Source: Zopfochytrium polystomum (lineage: Eukaryota > Chytridiomycota > Chytridiomycetes > Chytridiales > Chytridiaceae). Taken from it: DNA of 64,000 nucleotides. Location: positions 1 to 64,000 of the forward strand of contig JAIVFJ010000093.1 of assembly GCA_025765615.1 (NCBI GenBank). Direction: 5' to 3'. The position numbers and the translations under genes are program-made. The notes under the pieces were generated by a model, which had not been told where the DNA came from, searched no databases, and saw nothing but the letters and a program-made list of their open reading frames with translations. Numbering within the stretch: the first letter of the stretch is position 1; each line of letters opens with the position of its first letter. Below, in pieces: positions 10,421 through 21,226 of the stretch.

Positions 10421-13400
10421 GGGGCAATTCCCTGGACCCTCCTCCAAGCTGCCCCTGTTTCATCACCACCACCAGCACCACAAACACCTCAGATTCCAAG
10501 CCCCACCAACTCACCATGGATGTCAAGATTCAACTCTCACCCAAGTCAACCATCACAACCAAGGCCCTTATAGACTCTGGATCATCCTGCAACATCATTG
10601 ATGCCACCCTTGCCAAGTCTTGTGCCATTCCTACGATCAAGAAATCCACACCCCTCAAGGTCCACTTTGCCAATCATGCTCTGTTCAAGGAAATCAGCCA
10701 TGAAACCAAGCTAAACCTCCACATCCAAGACTTTCCACCATCCATGGTCAATCTGGAAGTATTGGACCTTGGCTCACCCACATTCTCTGTCATCCTGGGA
10801 TTACCATGGCTGCAAGCCCAGAACCCTGCCATTGATTGGGTCACTGGTCAAGTCCAACCTCCACCAATCGGAACAGTCACCCAAAACTCAAGTCAAGCCC
10901 CCAAGTCTCATGCTCTCAAGCCCTTGATTCAAGATTCACAGCCAGCCAAGACTCCAGTTCCACAGTTCACAGTTCACAGTCAAGATTCAAGTAGAGCTCA
11001 TAGAGCTCACAGTCATGGCCATGACTCTTGTTCACAGAACCCACAGTCAAAGATTCAAGTACCACAGTTCACAGTCCACATTCAAGATTCAAGTTCCACA
11101 GCTCACAGTCTTTGCCAAGAACAGAACTCTCAGTCAAAGATTCAAGAATCACAGTTCCCAGTCAAGAATTCAAGCCCCACTGCTGAGGAGCACGACAACC
11201 TGGACCCATCAGACCTTTTGCTGGCATCCAAGCTACCAAAAGAATATCTCCCTTATGCTGATGTGTTTTCCAAGACCAAGGCAGACCTGCTACCAGCTCA
11301 GAGGCCTTATGACTGTGAAATCCCACTCAAGGATGAAACTTGCAGCCCACCTTTCAAGCCACTGTACCACCTCTCTCCACCAGAAGCCAAGGCCCTCCAA
11401 GAATACATTGAAGAAATGCTGAACAAGGGATTCATCCAACCTTCCAAGTCACCAGCTGGAGCTCCCATCTTTTTTGTCAAGAAGAAGGATGGGGGACTGA
11501 GACCCTGTGTGGACTACAGAGATCTCAATGAGATGACAGTCAAGAACCGCTATCCACTGCCTCTCATCTCTGAATTACTGGACAAACTGAGCCATGCAAG
11601 GATATTTTCCAAGATTGACCTCAGAGGTGCCTACAATTTGGTCAGAATTAAGCCCCAGGATCAATGGAAGACTGCCTTCAGATGCAAATACGGTCACTTT
11701 GAGTACTTGGTCATGCCCTTTGGACTTACCAATGCTCCAGCTATTTTCCAAGGCATGATGAATGACATCTTCAGGGATATTCTGGACCTTTTTGTCATTG
11801 TCTACCTGGATGATATCCTGGTATTTTCGTCCGACACTGCAAGCCATATGGGACATGTCAAGACTGTCTTGGAGAGACTCAGACAGCATCACCTCTATGC
11901 AAAGCTGGAGAAGTGTGAATTCCACAAGACCTCCATTGAGTTTTTGGGGTTCATTGTGTCTGACAAAGGGATCTCCATGGCACCAGACAAGATCCAAACT
12001 ATTCTTGAATGGAAGGCTCCAAATTCCATCAAGGATGTTCAAAGCTTCCTTGGATTTTGCAACTTCTACAGAACCTTCATTGCCAACTATTCTGCCATAG
12101 CCAAGCCTCTCACTGATCTCACCAAGAAGACCACCAAGTTTGAATGGACCCCAGCAGCAGAGCAAGCCTGGCTAGCTCTTAAGACAGCAACCACAAGTGC
12201 ACCACTCCTTAAGCATGTGGATCCCTTGCTTCCCTTCACCTTGGAAACTGATGCCTCAGACTATGCCCTTGGCGCTGTTCTGTCCCAGCCAAGCTCTCAG
12301 GACCCCTCTGCTCCTCTGCATCCAGTGGCATATTACTCCAGGAAGCTGAACAGTGCTGAGTGTAACTACACAGTCCATGACAAGGAGTTGCTTGCAATTG
12401 TGGAAGCATTCAAATTCTGGAGACACTACTTGGCTGGTTCTAAAGGCATCTCTGTCTATTCTGATCACAAGAACCTCACCTTCTTCAGGGCAAGGAGGTT
12501 GCTCAAGCAGAGGCATGCCAGGTGGGCTGAACTGCTCTCTGAGTATGACTTTAAGCTGTGCTATTCTCCTGGCCACCTTAACACTGTGGCTGATGCCCTG
12601 TCAAGAAGAACAGACCTTGCACCTGAAGGGGGAGATGGTTTCACCCCACCATCCAAGACACACCTTTCATTGCTTCCTGACAGTGTGTGGGCCCATGCTA
12701 TTTCCAAGGACCCCAAGCCTCACAAGATTCAAATCAGCCAAGAAGAGGAAAAACTTGAGATACTCAAGACAAGGCATGATGCAGCAACAGCTGGACACCC
12801 AGGAGAGCACAAGACATATGAGCTTGTTTCCAGAGACTTCTACTGGCCAGGCATGAGGAAGTACATCAAGAACTATGTCAGCAGCTGTGAAACCTGTCAA
12901 AGAAACAAATCCAGCAGACACAAGCCCTATGGACTTCTGGAGCCCCTCCCAATTGCCATCAGCCCTTGGTCATCAATATCCATGGACTTCATTGTGAAAC
13001 TGCCCCCATCCAATGGATTTGACTCTATCCTTGTTGTCATCTGCAGAAGGACAAAGTTGGCCCATTTCATCCCCTGCACTGAGAATATAGATGCACAAGG
13101 AACAGCAGACCTGTTTTTGCAGCACATATTCAGGCTCCATGGGCTGCCTCAGTCAATCGTCAGTGACAGAGGACCACAGTTCAGATCTCAATTTTGGAAA
13201 GCACTCACAGCAGCCCTTGGAATCAAGTCTCAACTGTCAACTGCTTATCACCCTCAGACTGATGGACAAACAGAAAGAACAAACCAGACTCTGGAGCAGT
13301 ATTTGAGGTGCTATGTCAGCTATCAACAGGATGATTGGCCCACCCTCCTTCCACTGGCAGAATTTGCTCTCAACAATTCTCTCCACTCAAGCACCCAGCT

Positions 13401-14055
13401 ATCTCCTTTCTTTGCAACCTATGGCTTCAATCCAAGAGGAGATCTTCTGGGACAAGAGACCCTATCCAATGTCCAAGCTCCTGCTGCGGCTTCACACTTA
13501 CATAAGCTCAAGATCATCAACTCCTTCCTGGACTCCACTCTGAAGCAAGCCCAAGAAGATGCCTCAAGATTTGCCAACACTCACAGAATGGACCATGACT
13601 TTGCTGTGGGTCAGCAAGTTTGGCTTCTGAGGAAGAACTTGCAGACCAAAAGACCAAGTCCCAAGCTAGACAACCTCAAGTTGGGTCCTTTCAAGATCTT
13701 GGAGCAAATCAATCCAGTCACCTTCAAGCTGGATCTCCCTGCATCCATGAAGATCCACCCAGTTTTCCATGTCAGCCTTTTAGAGAAGTTTGTGGCCAAT
13801 TCCATTCCAGGCAGAGTTGTTCCTCCTCCTCCTCCAGTTGAGGTAGAAGGTGAAGAGGAATTTGAGGTTGAACAAATCTTGGATGCCAAGTGGTTTGGAA
13901 GGACACTCAAGTTCCTTGTTAAGTGGAAAGGTTACTCAGATGCTGACAACACCTGGGAGCCTGAGTCAAACCTCACTCACTGCCAAGACCTTCTGCTCGA
14001 GTTCAAGACCAGGTACCCCACCAAGTTGCAGAAGAGGCCTAAAAGGGGGAGATGA
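10393..14055 (+). CDS. pol: Pol polyprotein: protease, RT, RNase H, integrase, chromodomain
   Basis: Open in the -1 frame relative to gag (open from at least 10336) to a TGA at 14053-14055 that directly abuts the 3' LTR. Aspartic protease: LIDSGSSCNIID near 10570. Reverse transcriptase: VDYRDLNEMTVKNRYPLP, and YLDD near 11800. RNase H: ETDASDYALG near 12247. Integrase: HHCC zinc domain at about 12796-12906 (ending CETCQRNK), then the catalytic Asp, Asp and Glu in SMDFIV, DRGPQF and QTDGQTERTNQ. The C-terminal chromodomain (about 13861-14010, VKWKGYSDADNTWEPESNL) probably steers integration toward modified chromatin. No internal stop is seen, so the enzymes may be functional. Confidence 0.95.
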   Translation, partial: PKLPGPGSLRGNSLDPPPSCPCFITTTSTTNTSDSKPHQLTMDVKIQLSPKSTITTKALIDSGSSCNIIDATLAKSCAIPTIKKSTPLKVHFANHALFKEISHETKLNLHIQDFPPSMVNLEVLDLGSPTFSVILGLPWLQAQNPAIDWVTGQVQPPPIGTVTQNSSQAPKSHALKPLIQDSQPAKTPVPQFTVHSQDSSRAHRAHSHGHDSCSQNPQSKIQVPQFTVHIQDSSSTAHSLCQEQNSQSKIQESQFPVKNSSPTAEEHDNLDPSDLLLASKLPKEYLPYADVFSKTKADLLPAQRPYDCEIPLKDETCSPPFKPLYHLSPPEAKALQEYIEEMLNKGFIQPSKSPAGAPIFFVKKKDGGLRPCVDYRDLNEMTVKNRYPLPLISELLDKLSHARIFSKIDLRGAYNLVRIKPQDQWKTAFRCKYGHFEYLVMPFGLTNAPAIFQGMMNDIFRDILDLFVIVYLDDILVFSSDTASHMGHVKTVLERLRQHHLYAKLEKCEFHKTSIEFLGFIVSDKGISMAPDKIQTILEWKAPNSIKDVQSFLGFCNFYRTFIANYSAIAKPLTDLTKKTTKFEWTPAAEQAWLALKTATTSAPLLKHVDPLLPFTLETDASDYALGAVLSQPSSQDPSAPLHPVAYYSRKLNSAECNYTVHDKELLAIVEAFKFWRHYLAGSKGISVYSDHKNLTFFRARRLLKQRHARWAELLSEYDFKLCYSPGHLNTVADALSRRTDLAPEGGDGFTPPSKTHLSLLPDSVWAHAISKDPKPHKIQISQEEEKLEILKTRHDAATAGHPGEHKTYELVSRDFYWPGMRKYIKNYVSSCETCQRNKSSRHKPYGLLEPLPIAISPWSSISMDFIVKLPPSNGFDSILVVICRRTKLAHFIPCTENIDAQGTADLFLQHIFRLHGLPQSIVSDRGPQFRSQFWKALTAALGIKSQLSTAYHPQTDGQTERTNQTLEQYLRCYVSYQQDDWPTLLPLAEFALNNSLHSSTQLSPFFATYGFNPRGDLLGQETLSNVQAPAAASHLHKLKIINSFLDSTLKQAQEDASRFANTHRMDHDFAVGQQVWLLRKNLQTKRPSPKLDNLKLGPFKILEQINPVTFKLDLPASMKIHPVFHVSLLEKFVANSIPGRVVPPPPPVEVEGEEEFEVEQILDAKWFGRTLKFLVKWKGYSDADNTWEPESNLTHCQDLLLEFKTRYPTKLQKRPKRGR
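14041..14055 (+). other. polypurine tract
   Basis: AAAAGGGGGAGATGA directly before the 3' LTR, the expected plus-strand primer. It overlaps the last codons and the stop of pol. Confidence 0.85.
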
Positions 14056-14399
14056 TGTTATGAATCACCCTCTGGAAACCTCTGGAACCTTCCAGAACAT
14101 TCCTTCATGGAACCTTCTGGAACCTTCTGGAACCTTCTAGAGCATTCCTTCATGGAACCTTGTGGAACCTTCTGGAACCTTCTTTGCTTTCCTGACTTGT
14201 CTTGTTGTCATTGGTATCATTGTATTACTAATTGCTCTTTCTGGAACTTTCTTTGAGTCTTGACAAGGAAGACTCTCAAAGGGTATAAAAGGGGGATGGG
14301 GGACCTGTCCCATCCCTCAAGTGAATTATTGTTTCCAATACAATCATCACTCCTCTCAGTTCCTTGTCTGCCTTGTCCTGTCCTGCCCTGTTCCTGACA
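14056..14399 (+). repeat. 3' long terminal repeat
   Basis: 344 bp, same ends as the 5' LTR. The main difference is loss of one GGTATCATT-type unit, plus a few substitutions. Confidence 0.97.
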
Positions 14400-14404
14400 C
14401 TACA
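14400..14404. other. 5-bp target-site duplication, right (CTACA)
   Basis: Identical to 9099-9103. Confidence 0.95.
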
Positions 14405-15046
14405 CGTGTTTTTGTGAATTCTACATCACCACCACCTGATAGCGGCAGCAAAAGCTTATTTGCAGCCTTCAGCTGCAATCTACTATTCAACTTCGACACC
14501 ATAATTGTGTTATGCTGTTTGCCATCACCGCTGTCTGATATAGCGGCATCACTATGATTATCATTTTCCACACCTTTGCAGCTGCAACTCAACTTTTATT
14601 AGCCATTGCCACATTGGGTCCCCTTGTTTGTAGATTAATTGCACTCACCTGCCTGCGGCTGGCTGAATAAAGGATGAGCTCCCGAAAGCAGAGAGCATCT
14701 GAAATGATTGCAGCGCTGGCCTGAAAGCTTTGGGTTCTCACCTGAAAACAAGTCAAAATAAACTCACTGTGGATTAGGCAAACCTACAAAAAAAAAAAAG
14801 AAAACGTTTCTCTGCGAGAACACAGCTGTCAGTCTCCCACCCTGTCTGCCGGACTTGATTTTGAGTTGATTTTCACTTCATTTTCACTTGGTTTCCCAAA
14901 GTTTTCGGGTTGCAGCTGTATATTTTATCACGTTGTCCATGGGGGCCGCCATTTCTTTTGGGTTTTTATTATTCTTTATCATTCCACATGGCATAAGTAA
15001 ATTTTTTATTTAAAATTAATTTTTTTTATTCAAACATTGGTAACGA
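14405..15046. other. AT-rich spacer upstream of tRNA
   Basis: No gene seen. Continues the loose TGATATAGCGGC / GCAGCCTTCAGC repeats also present left of the retrotransposon. A-run at 14788-14800; T-rich before the tRNA. Confidence 0.6.
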
Positions 15047-15120
15047 GCTCTGTTAACTCAGTTGGTTAGAGTGTAGTGCTAATAACGCTAAAGTCACAGG
15101 TTCGATCCCTGTACAGAGCA
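15047..15120 (+). tRNA. tRNA-Ile (anticodon AAT), intronless
   Basis: 74 nt cloverleaf. The acceptor stem GCTCTGT pairs with ACAGAGC, followed by discriminator A. D-arm is ACTC/GAGT. The anticodon arm TAGTG-CTAATAA-CGCTA gives anticodon AAT. The T-arm is ACAGG-TTCGATC-CCTGT. Box B (GGTTCGATCC) is perfect. CCA is not encoded, as expected in a eukaryote. A short pyrimidine-rich stretch follows. Confidence 0.95.
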
Positions 15121-15750
15121 TTCCCCTAATATTTATACATTACATATATATAAGTATTCCCCACTCACCCATTTCCACTTGGTGGTGATCATCACCGTCC
15201 TGCCTGGCTCATAAATTCTTTTTTCCCCCCAATAACAGGTGTTGTCAGTCAAGAATAGTGCAATGGTGCATTTGGAGACCTGTGAGTGCGTGGGTTTGAG
15301 GATGTGGATGGGGTCGATGCTGTTGGAATTTAGGCAGACCAGAATTTTGGACTTATGAGGCACTTTCCCCTTTGGGAAATGGTCCAAGCCTCCTCAAATT
15401 TGGGCCAGTGTCTCTCCCTTTGGAAAGTATAAAAAGTAAAAGTTAACTTAACCTTTTTTGGGGTACATTGTGTGGAGCGAAGAGCAAAGCTATTAAACGA
15501 TATTCGGGTTACAGCAATTTAAATCTGGAGTATTCGTCCGGCGACTTGCGTGACTGGGCTGTAGACAGAGCTGTCACCAGGGTGGTCCATTAAGGGCCTT
15601 GGCGTGGCAGAAATGACTGCTGTCAGGTGGAACTGACTGGTTACCAGCAAGAGGCACAAGACGGACCTGAACCTATTTTGACTGTCCGTTATCATTCTTA
15701 GGTTGCCCATGGGAAGAGCGAGCCACCGGCAATGGAGACCTGGGTGATGG
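15121..15750. other. spacer, possibly the left part of a small inverted-repeat element
   Basis: No gene seen. TATAAAAAG near 15429. A sequence near 15510-15545 (GGAGTATTCGTCC) weakly mirrors the repeat at 15752-15835, so 15480-15840 could be a small degenerate inverted-repeat element; this is tentative. Confidence 0.35.
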
Positions 15751-15751
15751 C

Positions 15752-17395
15752 TTGCGCTGTTGACAAATACTCTGAGTATTAAGTGGAACAGAAACTCGGT
15801 GACAGTTTTCCTCCTTTTCTGCTCATTCGAGACTATAGTCACTCCTTTGACCCTGGGATCTGGGCCCAAGAGTGAGGGAAAGCAAATGATAGACTAAAAC
15901 TAACTTTATTGGGCTGTTGTCTTGGGGGTGTTTCAACCCTACTACTTGCCTAGTCCACAAAGTGTCCCTACTGATCGGTCTAACACGGGTCTCAAACACA
16001 AAGAATGAACATTCAGAGGGACAATCCTCTGAGGGATTGGTGCAGGAGCAATGATTACTTGCGCAGCTGCAGGCCAGTGCAAGGGGAAGTGGAAGGGCAC
16101 TCCTGAGGGTGCAATTCAACCACAGAAAAAGAGAGAGAGAAGAGGGAAACGGGTTTATCACAGGAACCTAATCTCAAATGCAAAGGGAGAGGTTAATAGC
16201 GATGGGACAGACAGGGTGCGACCTAGTGCCCCTCGTTGCAGGGGGTGCTGCAGGAGCCTTCGTAGTCGCCAGCAACGAGGGGGAGAGAGAGAAGGGAGTT
16301 GACTATGTAGGGGTCAGAAGGTCGCCAGCAGGGAACTTGCACACGCGGAAACACCTGCAGTTGTACATGCACCCTGCTGGGCTTTGTCGGCACGATCGCT
16401 CAATCAACGGGCTTTATCGCATTGCACTCATACTCACACATCTCACTCTCATAGCAATAGGACTGAGGCAGGCACTCGTAGATCGAACTCTCAGGTGTCA
16501 GGGGCTGCACAGGGCGCGGCCACCAACACCCTTGCAGGGATGGGAGACGACAATGCGGTTGTCGTCGCCACCACCACGACCGTCGTTGCAGCTGGCAAGT
16601 GCAGGGGATCCTCACTCCAACACAGAGTCGGCAATGTCACACAGTTGCTGGCAGAGCCAACTGCATTCCCCACCAACAGCCCCTTAAGAGGAGCCCCACT
16701 AAGGGAGAATGTACACACCCAGGTGTACCATCTCTCACACCCCCACCTCGTGAGCCAGATGGATTTGACAGGACTCTGTATTGGTGCCAAAGGACAGAAA
16801 TCAGATTGAAGAAAAAAAGGAGAAAGAGAAATGGCCCAAAAACAGAGAGAGAGAAAATTGACAAGTCAACCCCTGACTTGGAGCATCCACCACAAATGCT
16901 ATAAGTCCCGCCAACCCTATGCGTGTATGTACAAGTGCCGAAAATAAATAATAAATTAGGCGGGTGTGGGGTACGGCCTGTCAGGCACCCCATCCTAGGC
17001 AGTCGGGCAGTCTCTGTTAGTCACTGAAAAAGAAAAGTATGTTGAGAAAACCCTGGCACAACGGAAATTGTTAAGGCGAAAGTAGTAAAGCAGCCCCAAT
17101 GTTAAGGACAGGTTAGCTGCAAATATACTTTGATAAAGCCTTGGAAACTAAAGAACTGGGAATAATAATAGGGGTCCTGATCCTTGTGGTTTTATGACAG
17201 GTACGCTTGTTCTTGCAAATAAAATCCCTAGACTTTATCACTGAGACCTCAGTGTAGTCTCACTCAAGCAGATAATGTAAGAGAGGTTTTTACCCTGTGC
17301 CGGTCACGCTTGCCTAGCAACTATTACAGTATGTATATCATCATCATGTATCAATAATTCATAACAGAGTTTTTCTCTTTTCTCTCCAAGTTGGC
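15752..17395 (+). repeat. dispersed mosaic repeat, copy 1
   Basis: Four blocks recur at 54440-59010: 15752-15835 (GCTTGCGCTGTTGACAAATA...) at about 58308-58390; 15895-15970 (AAACTAACTTTATTGGGCTG...) at about 58943-59010; 16128-16802 at 54706-55390; and 16884-17395 in pieces at 55724-55816, 58006-58397 and 58711-58825. The large blocks are clearly similar but diverged. No transposase or reverse transcriptase frame is seen, so this is non-coding repeat, perhaps a relic or non-autonomous element. Confidence 0.8.
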
Positions 17396-18506
17396 GTCGG
17401 ATGGGTCCAAACTACAGGAGTCAGCAGATGGGAAGCTCATTGAATAAAGATCCCTTCACCCACATCTTCTGCTATCGTTCCTTTTCCTTGTATGCAGTCA
17501 CCCCACTACTCTGCAAGTGGGCTCAAATTCTCATTAGTTGCAGCTGTCCTAGAGGCAGCTCCATTTCACCGACTCACCCAACCAATCGCCGAAATTGCGC
17601 GCCACTCTCCTTCACCTTTTTCTTTTGGCCCACACCACTTCCCTCGTTCACAGCCCCCAATGCCGTTCCGAAAGGGAAAGCTAATTGGAAAGGTGCCTAG
17701 CTCGTGTAACATCCAATTTCGTAGCGCAGGCGCGATATGGTGATTGCATTTGAACGAGTTTGAATGGGTACGGCTGGGGGAGGTGACTTGCTATTTTAAT
17801 TATTACACCTACGCAAAAAAGGGGAATTGCACACGCCACCCGCAGCCACCAACTGAGGAAAGCAAACACCAATCGAGGACCCAAATAGGTGCATACAAGT
17901 TTTCTCGCCCAGGCTTTGCGTTAGAGAGAGCGTGTACATCCTTATTGAAAAGGCAATAGTTTGGATGCCAATGTGTCACGCGGGGTCACTGCGCGACGTG
18001 AACAAGGGTCTTCCAGTGAAGCGACCGACGCGACTCGGTCGGTGGCCCCCAAATAGCCTCGAGCACGTGCCAAAGTCGATTCATGGCGGGGCCGTGTTAC
18101 CGCATGTTATCGTGCCCATTCTGGCCAGAGAAAAAAGGAGCAGAGTATGAAGTGAGGCGGCCAGTTGCGAGAGTTGCGAGAAATGAAAAACAAGATGACC
18201 AAAATGCGGAGGAAAAATAGGCTCGGGAGAGAAAAAAAACATTGGCAGCGCGACATCTGATCAAAACCTAACCCGTTCCCCCCCGTTGATAATCGCTCCG
18301 TTGAAGAAGCGTTACGGGAATTCAAGTTCGCGATCTTCTTTTTCGTTTCAGTTGTTTTCGCTTCTGCACGACGCGACCTGACGAGGAGAAGAAGCATCCG
18401 ATGACTCGATTCGAGTCACGACGGGGAAAGAAAGAAAGCGAAGAAAAAAACAAGGAGACCGCAAATCAAAGGAAAAACGCAAAAAGCCCTGGGTGCGACA
18501 ATTTTC
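17396..18506. other. spacer upstream of the stress-protein pair
   Basis: No supported gene or RNA gene seen. Base composition shifts from AT-richer repeat-like DNA to host-like sequence by about 18000. Confidence 0.55.
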
Positions 18507-18565
18507 TGACAATCGCTGACTCAAGCTTTTTGGGGTCACAATAACGGTTCTCGGCTGGTATAAAA
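18507..18565 (+). promoter_or_regulatory. promoter of USP1: shared 18-bp motif plus TATA box
   Basis: TGACAATCGCTGACTCAA at 18507-18524, ending in a Gcn4/AP-1 type TGACTCA, then TATAAAA at 18559-18565. The same 18-mer with one change precedes the second stress-protein gene. A CA repeat (18629-18680) fills the leader up to the ATG. Confidence 0.65.
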
Positions 18566-18688
18566 CAAGCGCGAGCTTGCTCCTCTGTCCAGCATATTCA
18601 CATTCTGCTAAGAGATCGCACAAACACTCACACACACACACTCACACACACACACTCACACACACACACACACACACACATCATAGCA

Positions 18689-19413
18689 ATGGCCAGCGAC
18701 CGAGCGTCCCAACCCGCCACCGTGCAGCAGGACGACGACATCCACGTCTCCAACACCGAGCAGCCGCACAACCGGCTCGTCGCCATCGCCGTGGACGGGA
18801 GCAGTTGAGTTCCCCTTGTTTTCTCGTTCAACGCCGCCCCACCTCCATTGCTCGCGACCGTCCTCTGACTCCCAAACATCTGCTTTCGCACCCGAAAAAA
18901 GAGCACTCCGAGTACGCGTTCCACTGGGCGGTCAAGAACTTTCTCCGCGCCGAGACGGACCAGCTCATGCTGATCCACGTCCGCCCCGCGAACCAGTTCA
19001 CGTACAGCCCGATACTCTCTGGTGAGGGGAGTCTTCCGGGCAAGCCGATGCCAACCTTGAAAACATTTGCTAACATACATGGTATACTCTAAAAACAAGA
19101 CGTCGAAGAAGTAGACCGCAAAGCCTCTCACGAGCTCCTCCAAAAGTACTCCTCCCAGCTGCCGGCAGGGCAGTACAACGTGCGGCTGGTGTCGATGTCG
19201 GGCGACGCGCGGGAGGCGATCGCGTGGAAGGTGGAGAGCGCGGGGGCGGACGTGGTGATCGTGGGCAGCCACGGGCGCGGTCCGATCCGCAAGGCGCTGC
19301 TGGGGAGCGTCAGCGACCACCTGGTCAAGCACCTGAAGGTGCCGGTGATCGTGTCGCGCGCCGAGGCGAAGGGGTTGCCGCTGCCGGTTGTGGGGATGCT
19401 GGTGGAGAGCTGA
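18689..19413 (+). CDS. Universal stress protein (UspA fold) 1
   Basis: Exons 18689-18803, 18902-19021 and 19100-19413; 182 residues. Small cytosolic nucleotide-binding protein of the USP family, usually linked to stress survival; precise role unknown. The first strand gives VAIAVDGS, the helix follows with HSEYAFHWAVKNF, and the ATP-binding loop GSHGRGPIRKALLGS starts near residue 134 (pattern GxxG then G-S). Introns are 98 and 78 nt and both junctions match the second copy at 20305-21026 in position and phase. The start was chosen because it directly follows the CA-repeat leader and aligns with copy 2. Confidence 0.93.
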
Positions 19414-20096
19414 GTGGAGGGAGGGAGATGGATGGAAAAAAGAAGAAAAAAAATGGCATTCAGTGGGTCAACAGCGAGGCGGGGGCAATCAATACCTAAC
19501 AAATAAAGTCAAATCCGAGTCCTTCATCGTCCTTATCTGTCTCGGGGTACCCACAGCAATATCGGCGGTGAAAGTTATGACACTTCAAGAAAAAAATCAA
19601 TTGCAACAAATCTCTCAGTTTTATTAACAGTATCTATACGGGGGACTCTGGGCGGTCCAAGTCCAATTTTGCGAATTGAAGCGGGCGGAGTTTGAACTTG
19701 TGTGTCAAATGTTCGTCGACATGTTCGCCTCTCCGTTCATTGTCTCTTAGCCAGTGAAGCACCCTCACCCGGCCGTTGCTTACACGCGAAACGTCGAAAG
19801 GGAGTGGGTCGGGGCGAACCAAAGGGCTCCGTCCGCAGCGACGCGGGTGAGCAAATTAATGTAATAGTAAGATTAGATCATAGCTGGTAAGTAACCAGTT
19901 GACGAGAAGAGCTCGTTCATCCCGTGGCCGGGTCGGGGGGGGAGAGGGTTTGGGCCATGATGTATCAGGGGGCTGCGCGTGACGCGGTTCGGTCACACGT
20001 GGAAGAATGCGAAGGGGCGGGACAATCCATCAAAAGAAAGAAAAAAAAGAAGAATAAAGAAAGAATAAAAAAAGGAAAGAAAAAAAGTGACAACCC
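19414..20096. other. spacer between USP genes
   Basis: No gene seen. Contains an A-rich run (20036-20086) just before the shared promoter motif of the second stress-protein gene. Confidence 0.6.
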
Positions 20097-20184
20097 TGAC
20101 AATCTCTGACTCAACCGCGCGTCATTCGCTGTCGCGTGGTGGTGGTGCCACAGCGACTTCCCTTCCCCTCAACGTATATAAAAA
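20097..20184 (+). promoter_or_regulatory. promoter of USP2: shared 18-bp motif plus TATA box
   Basis: TGACAATCTCTGACTCAA at 20097-20114 matches the USP1 motif at 17 of 18 bases. TATATAAAAA begins at 20175. CA and CT repeats (about 20242-20281) fill the leader. Confidence 0.65.
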
Positions 20185-20304
20185 GGGAACGACTACACTA
20201 CACTCTTTACTTCTTCTGCTCCTCATCGACTCACTGCTTCAAACACACACACACACACACACACACTCTCTCTCTCTCTCTCGCGCTCTTTTACAAGAAT
20301 CAAA

Positions 20305-21026
20305 ATGACCACCCCGCAAACCGCCGCCGCCGCCGTCGTGCAGCAAGACGACGTGATCCACGCCGCAAACACCGAGCAGCCGCACACGCGGCTCGTCGCC
20401 ATCGCCGTGGACGGCAGCAGTTGAGTTTTTCTTTCTTTTCTCGTTTACCAGCGGCCGCGTGCGTTTTGAACTTTCCCCTCCTGACGGGCCCACCCCTACC
20501 AAACATTAGAGCACTCGGAGTACGCGTTCAACTGGGCCATCAAGCACTTTGTGCGTGCCGAGTCCGACCAGCTCTTGGTCATCCACGTCCGCCCCGTCGT
20601 CAAGAAGACGTACAGCCCGGTGGTCTCTGGTAGTGTTGGAGATATTTTTGCGCCCGAACCACCCCTGTCTCATTCTTCCAAAAAAAATCACTAGACGTCG
20701 AAGAATTCGACCGCAAAGAGTCGTACGACATCCTGCACAAGTTCGCGGGGTCGCTGCCGAGCGACAAGACGTACAACGTGCGGCTGGTGTCGACGATCGG
20801 TGACGCGCGGGAGGCGATCGCGGGCAAGGTGGAGAGCGAGAAGGCGGACGTGCTGATCGTGGGCAGCCACGGGCGCGGGCCGATCCGCAAAGCGCTGCTG
20901 GGGAGCGTCAGCGACCACCTGGTCAAGCACGTCGCGGTGCCCGTGATCGTGGCCAAGGTCGACGCCGAGATACCCGCGTCGAATTACGACATTTTGAGCC
21001 CCGGGGTGGTTGCTACGGGCCTTTGA
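20305..21026 (+). CDS. Universal stress protein (UspA fold) 2
   Basis: Exons 20305-20419, 20510-20629 and 20695-21026; 188 residues. Tandem duplicate of the gene at 18689-19413: exons 1 and 2 have the same lengths (115 and 120 nt) and the same intron phases. ATP-binding loop GSHGRGPIRKALLGS is identical; the strand-1 motif VAIAVDGS is also identical. The C-terminus differs, so divergence is concentrated after the nucleotide-binding core. Likely the same biochemical role, with possibly different induction despite the shared promoter motif. Confidence 0.93.
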
Positions 21027-21226
21027 GCTGGGGGATTTGTTGGAATGTTCTCTCTGTGGTCTCTATTTGGTGGTTTTATTTTTGAATTTTGCTTGCTAGC
21101 GCATACTCCTTCCTCTTGCCCTCTCTGCAAACCCAAGATTACCCAAAGGAAAAACAACAAAAAGAAAAAAAATTAAATGTTTCATGCTTCTTGTCCCTTT
21201 CTATCGCACTACTCTCATCATCTGCT

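Larger units (their letters stand above)
9104..14399 (+). mobile_element. Complete Ty3/gypsy chromovirus LTR retrotransposon
   Basis: 5296-bp element with two near-identical LTRs, gag, pol in a -1 frame, a polypurine tract, a C-terminal chromodomain on integrase, and 5-bp target duplications (CTACA). Domain order protease, reverse transcriptase, RNase H, integrase defines Ty3/gypsy; the chromodomain places it with chromoviruses. Both reading frames are open end to end, so it may still be mobile. The 3' LTR lacks about 10 bp present in the 5' LTR and differs at a few positions, so it is recent but not brand new. Base composition is much less GC-rich than the host genes around it. Confidence 0.97.

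Noticed and set aside
9031..14545. CRISPR-like or satellite array from the TGATATAGCGGC repeats around the retrotransposon
   Set aside because: Only about three loose copies with irregular spacing; not an array.
16178..16809. Open frames within the mosaic repeat (also 54901-55272)
   Set aside because: The frames are not conserved in step between the two repeat copies and carry no protein motif; treated as non-coding repeat.
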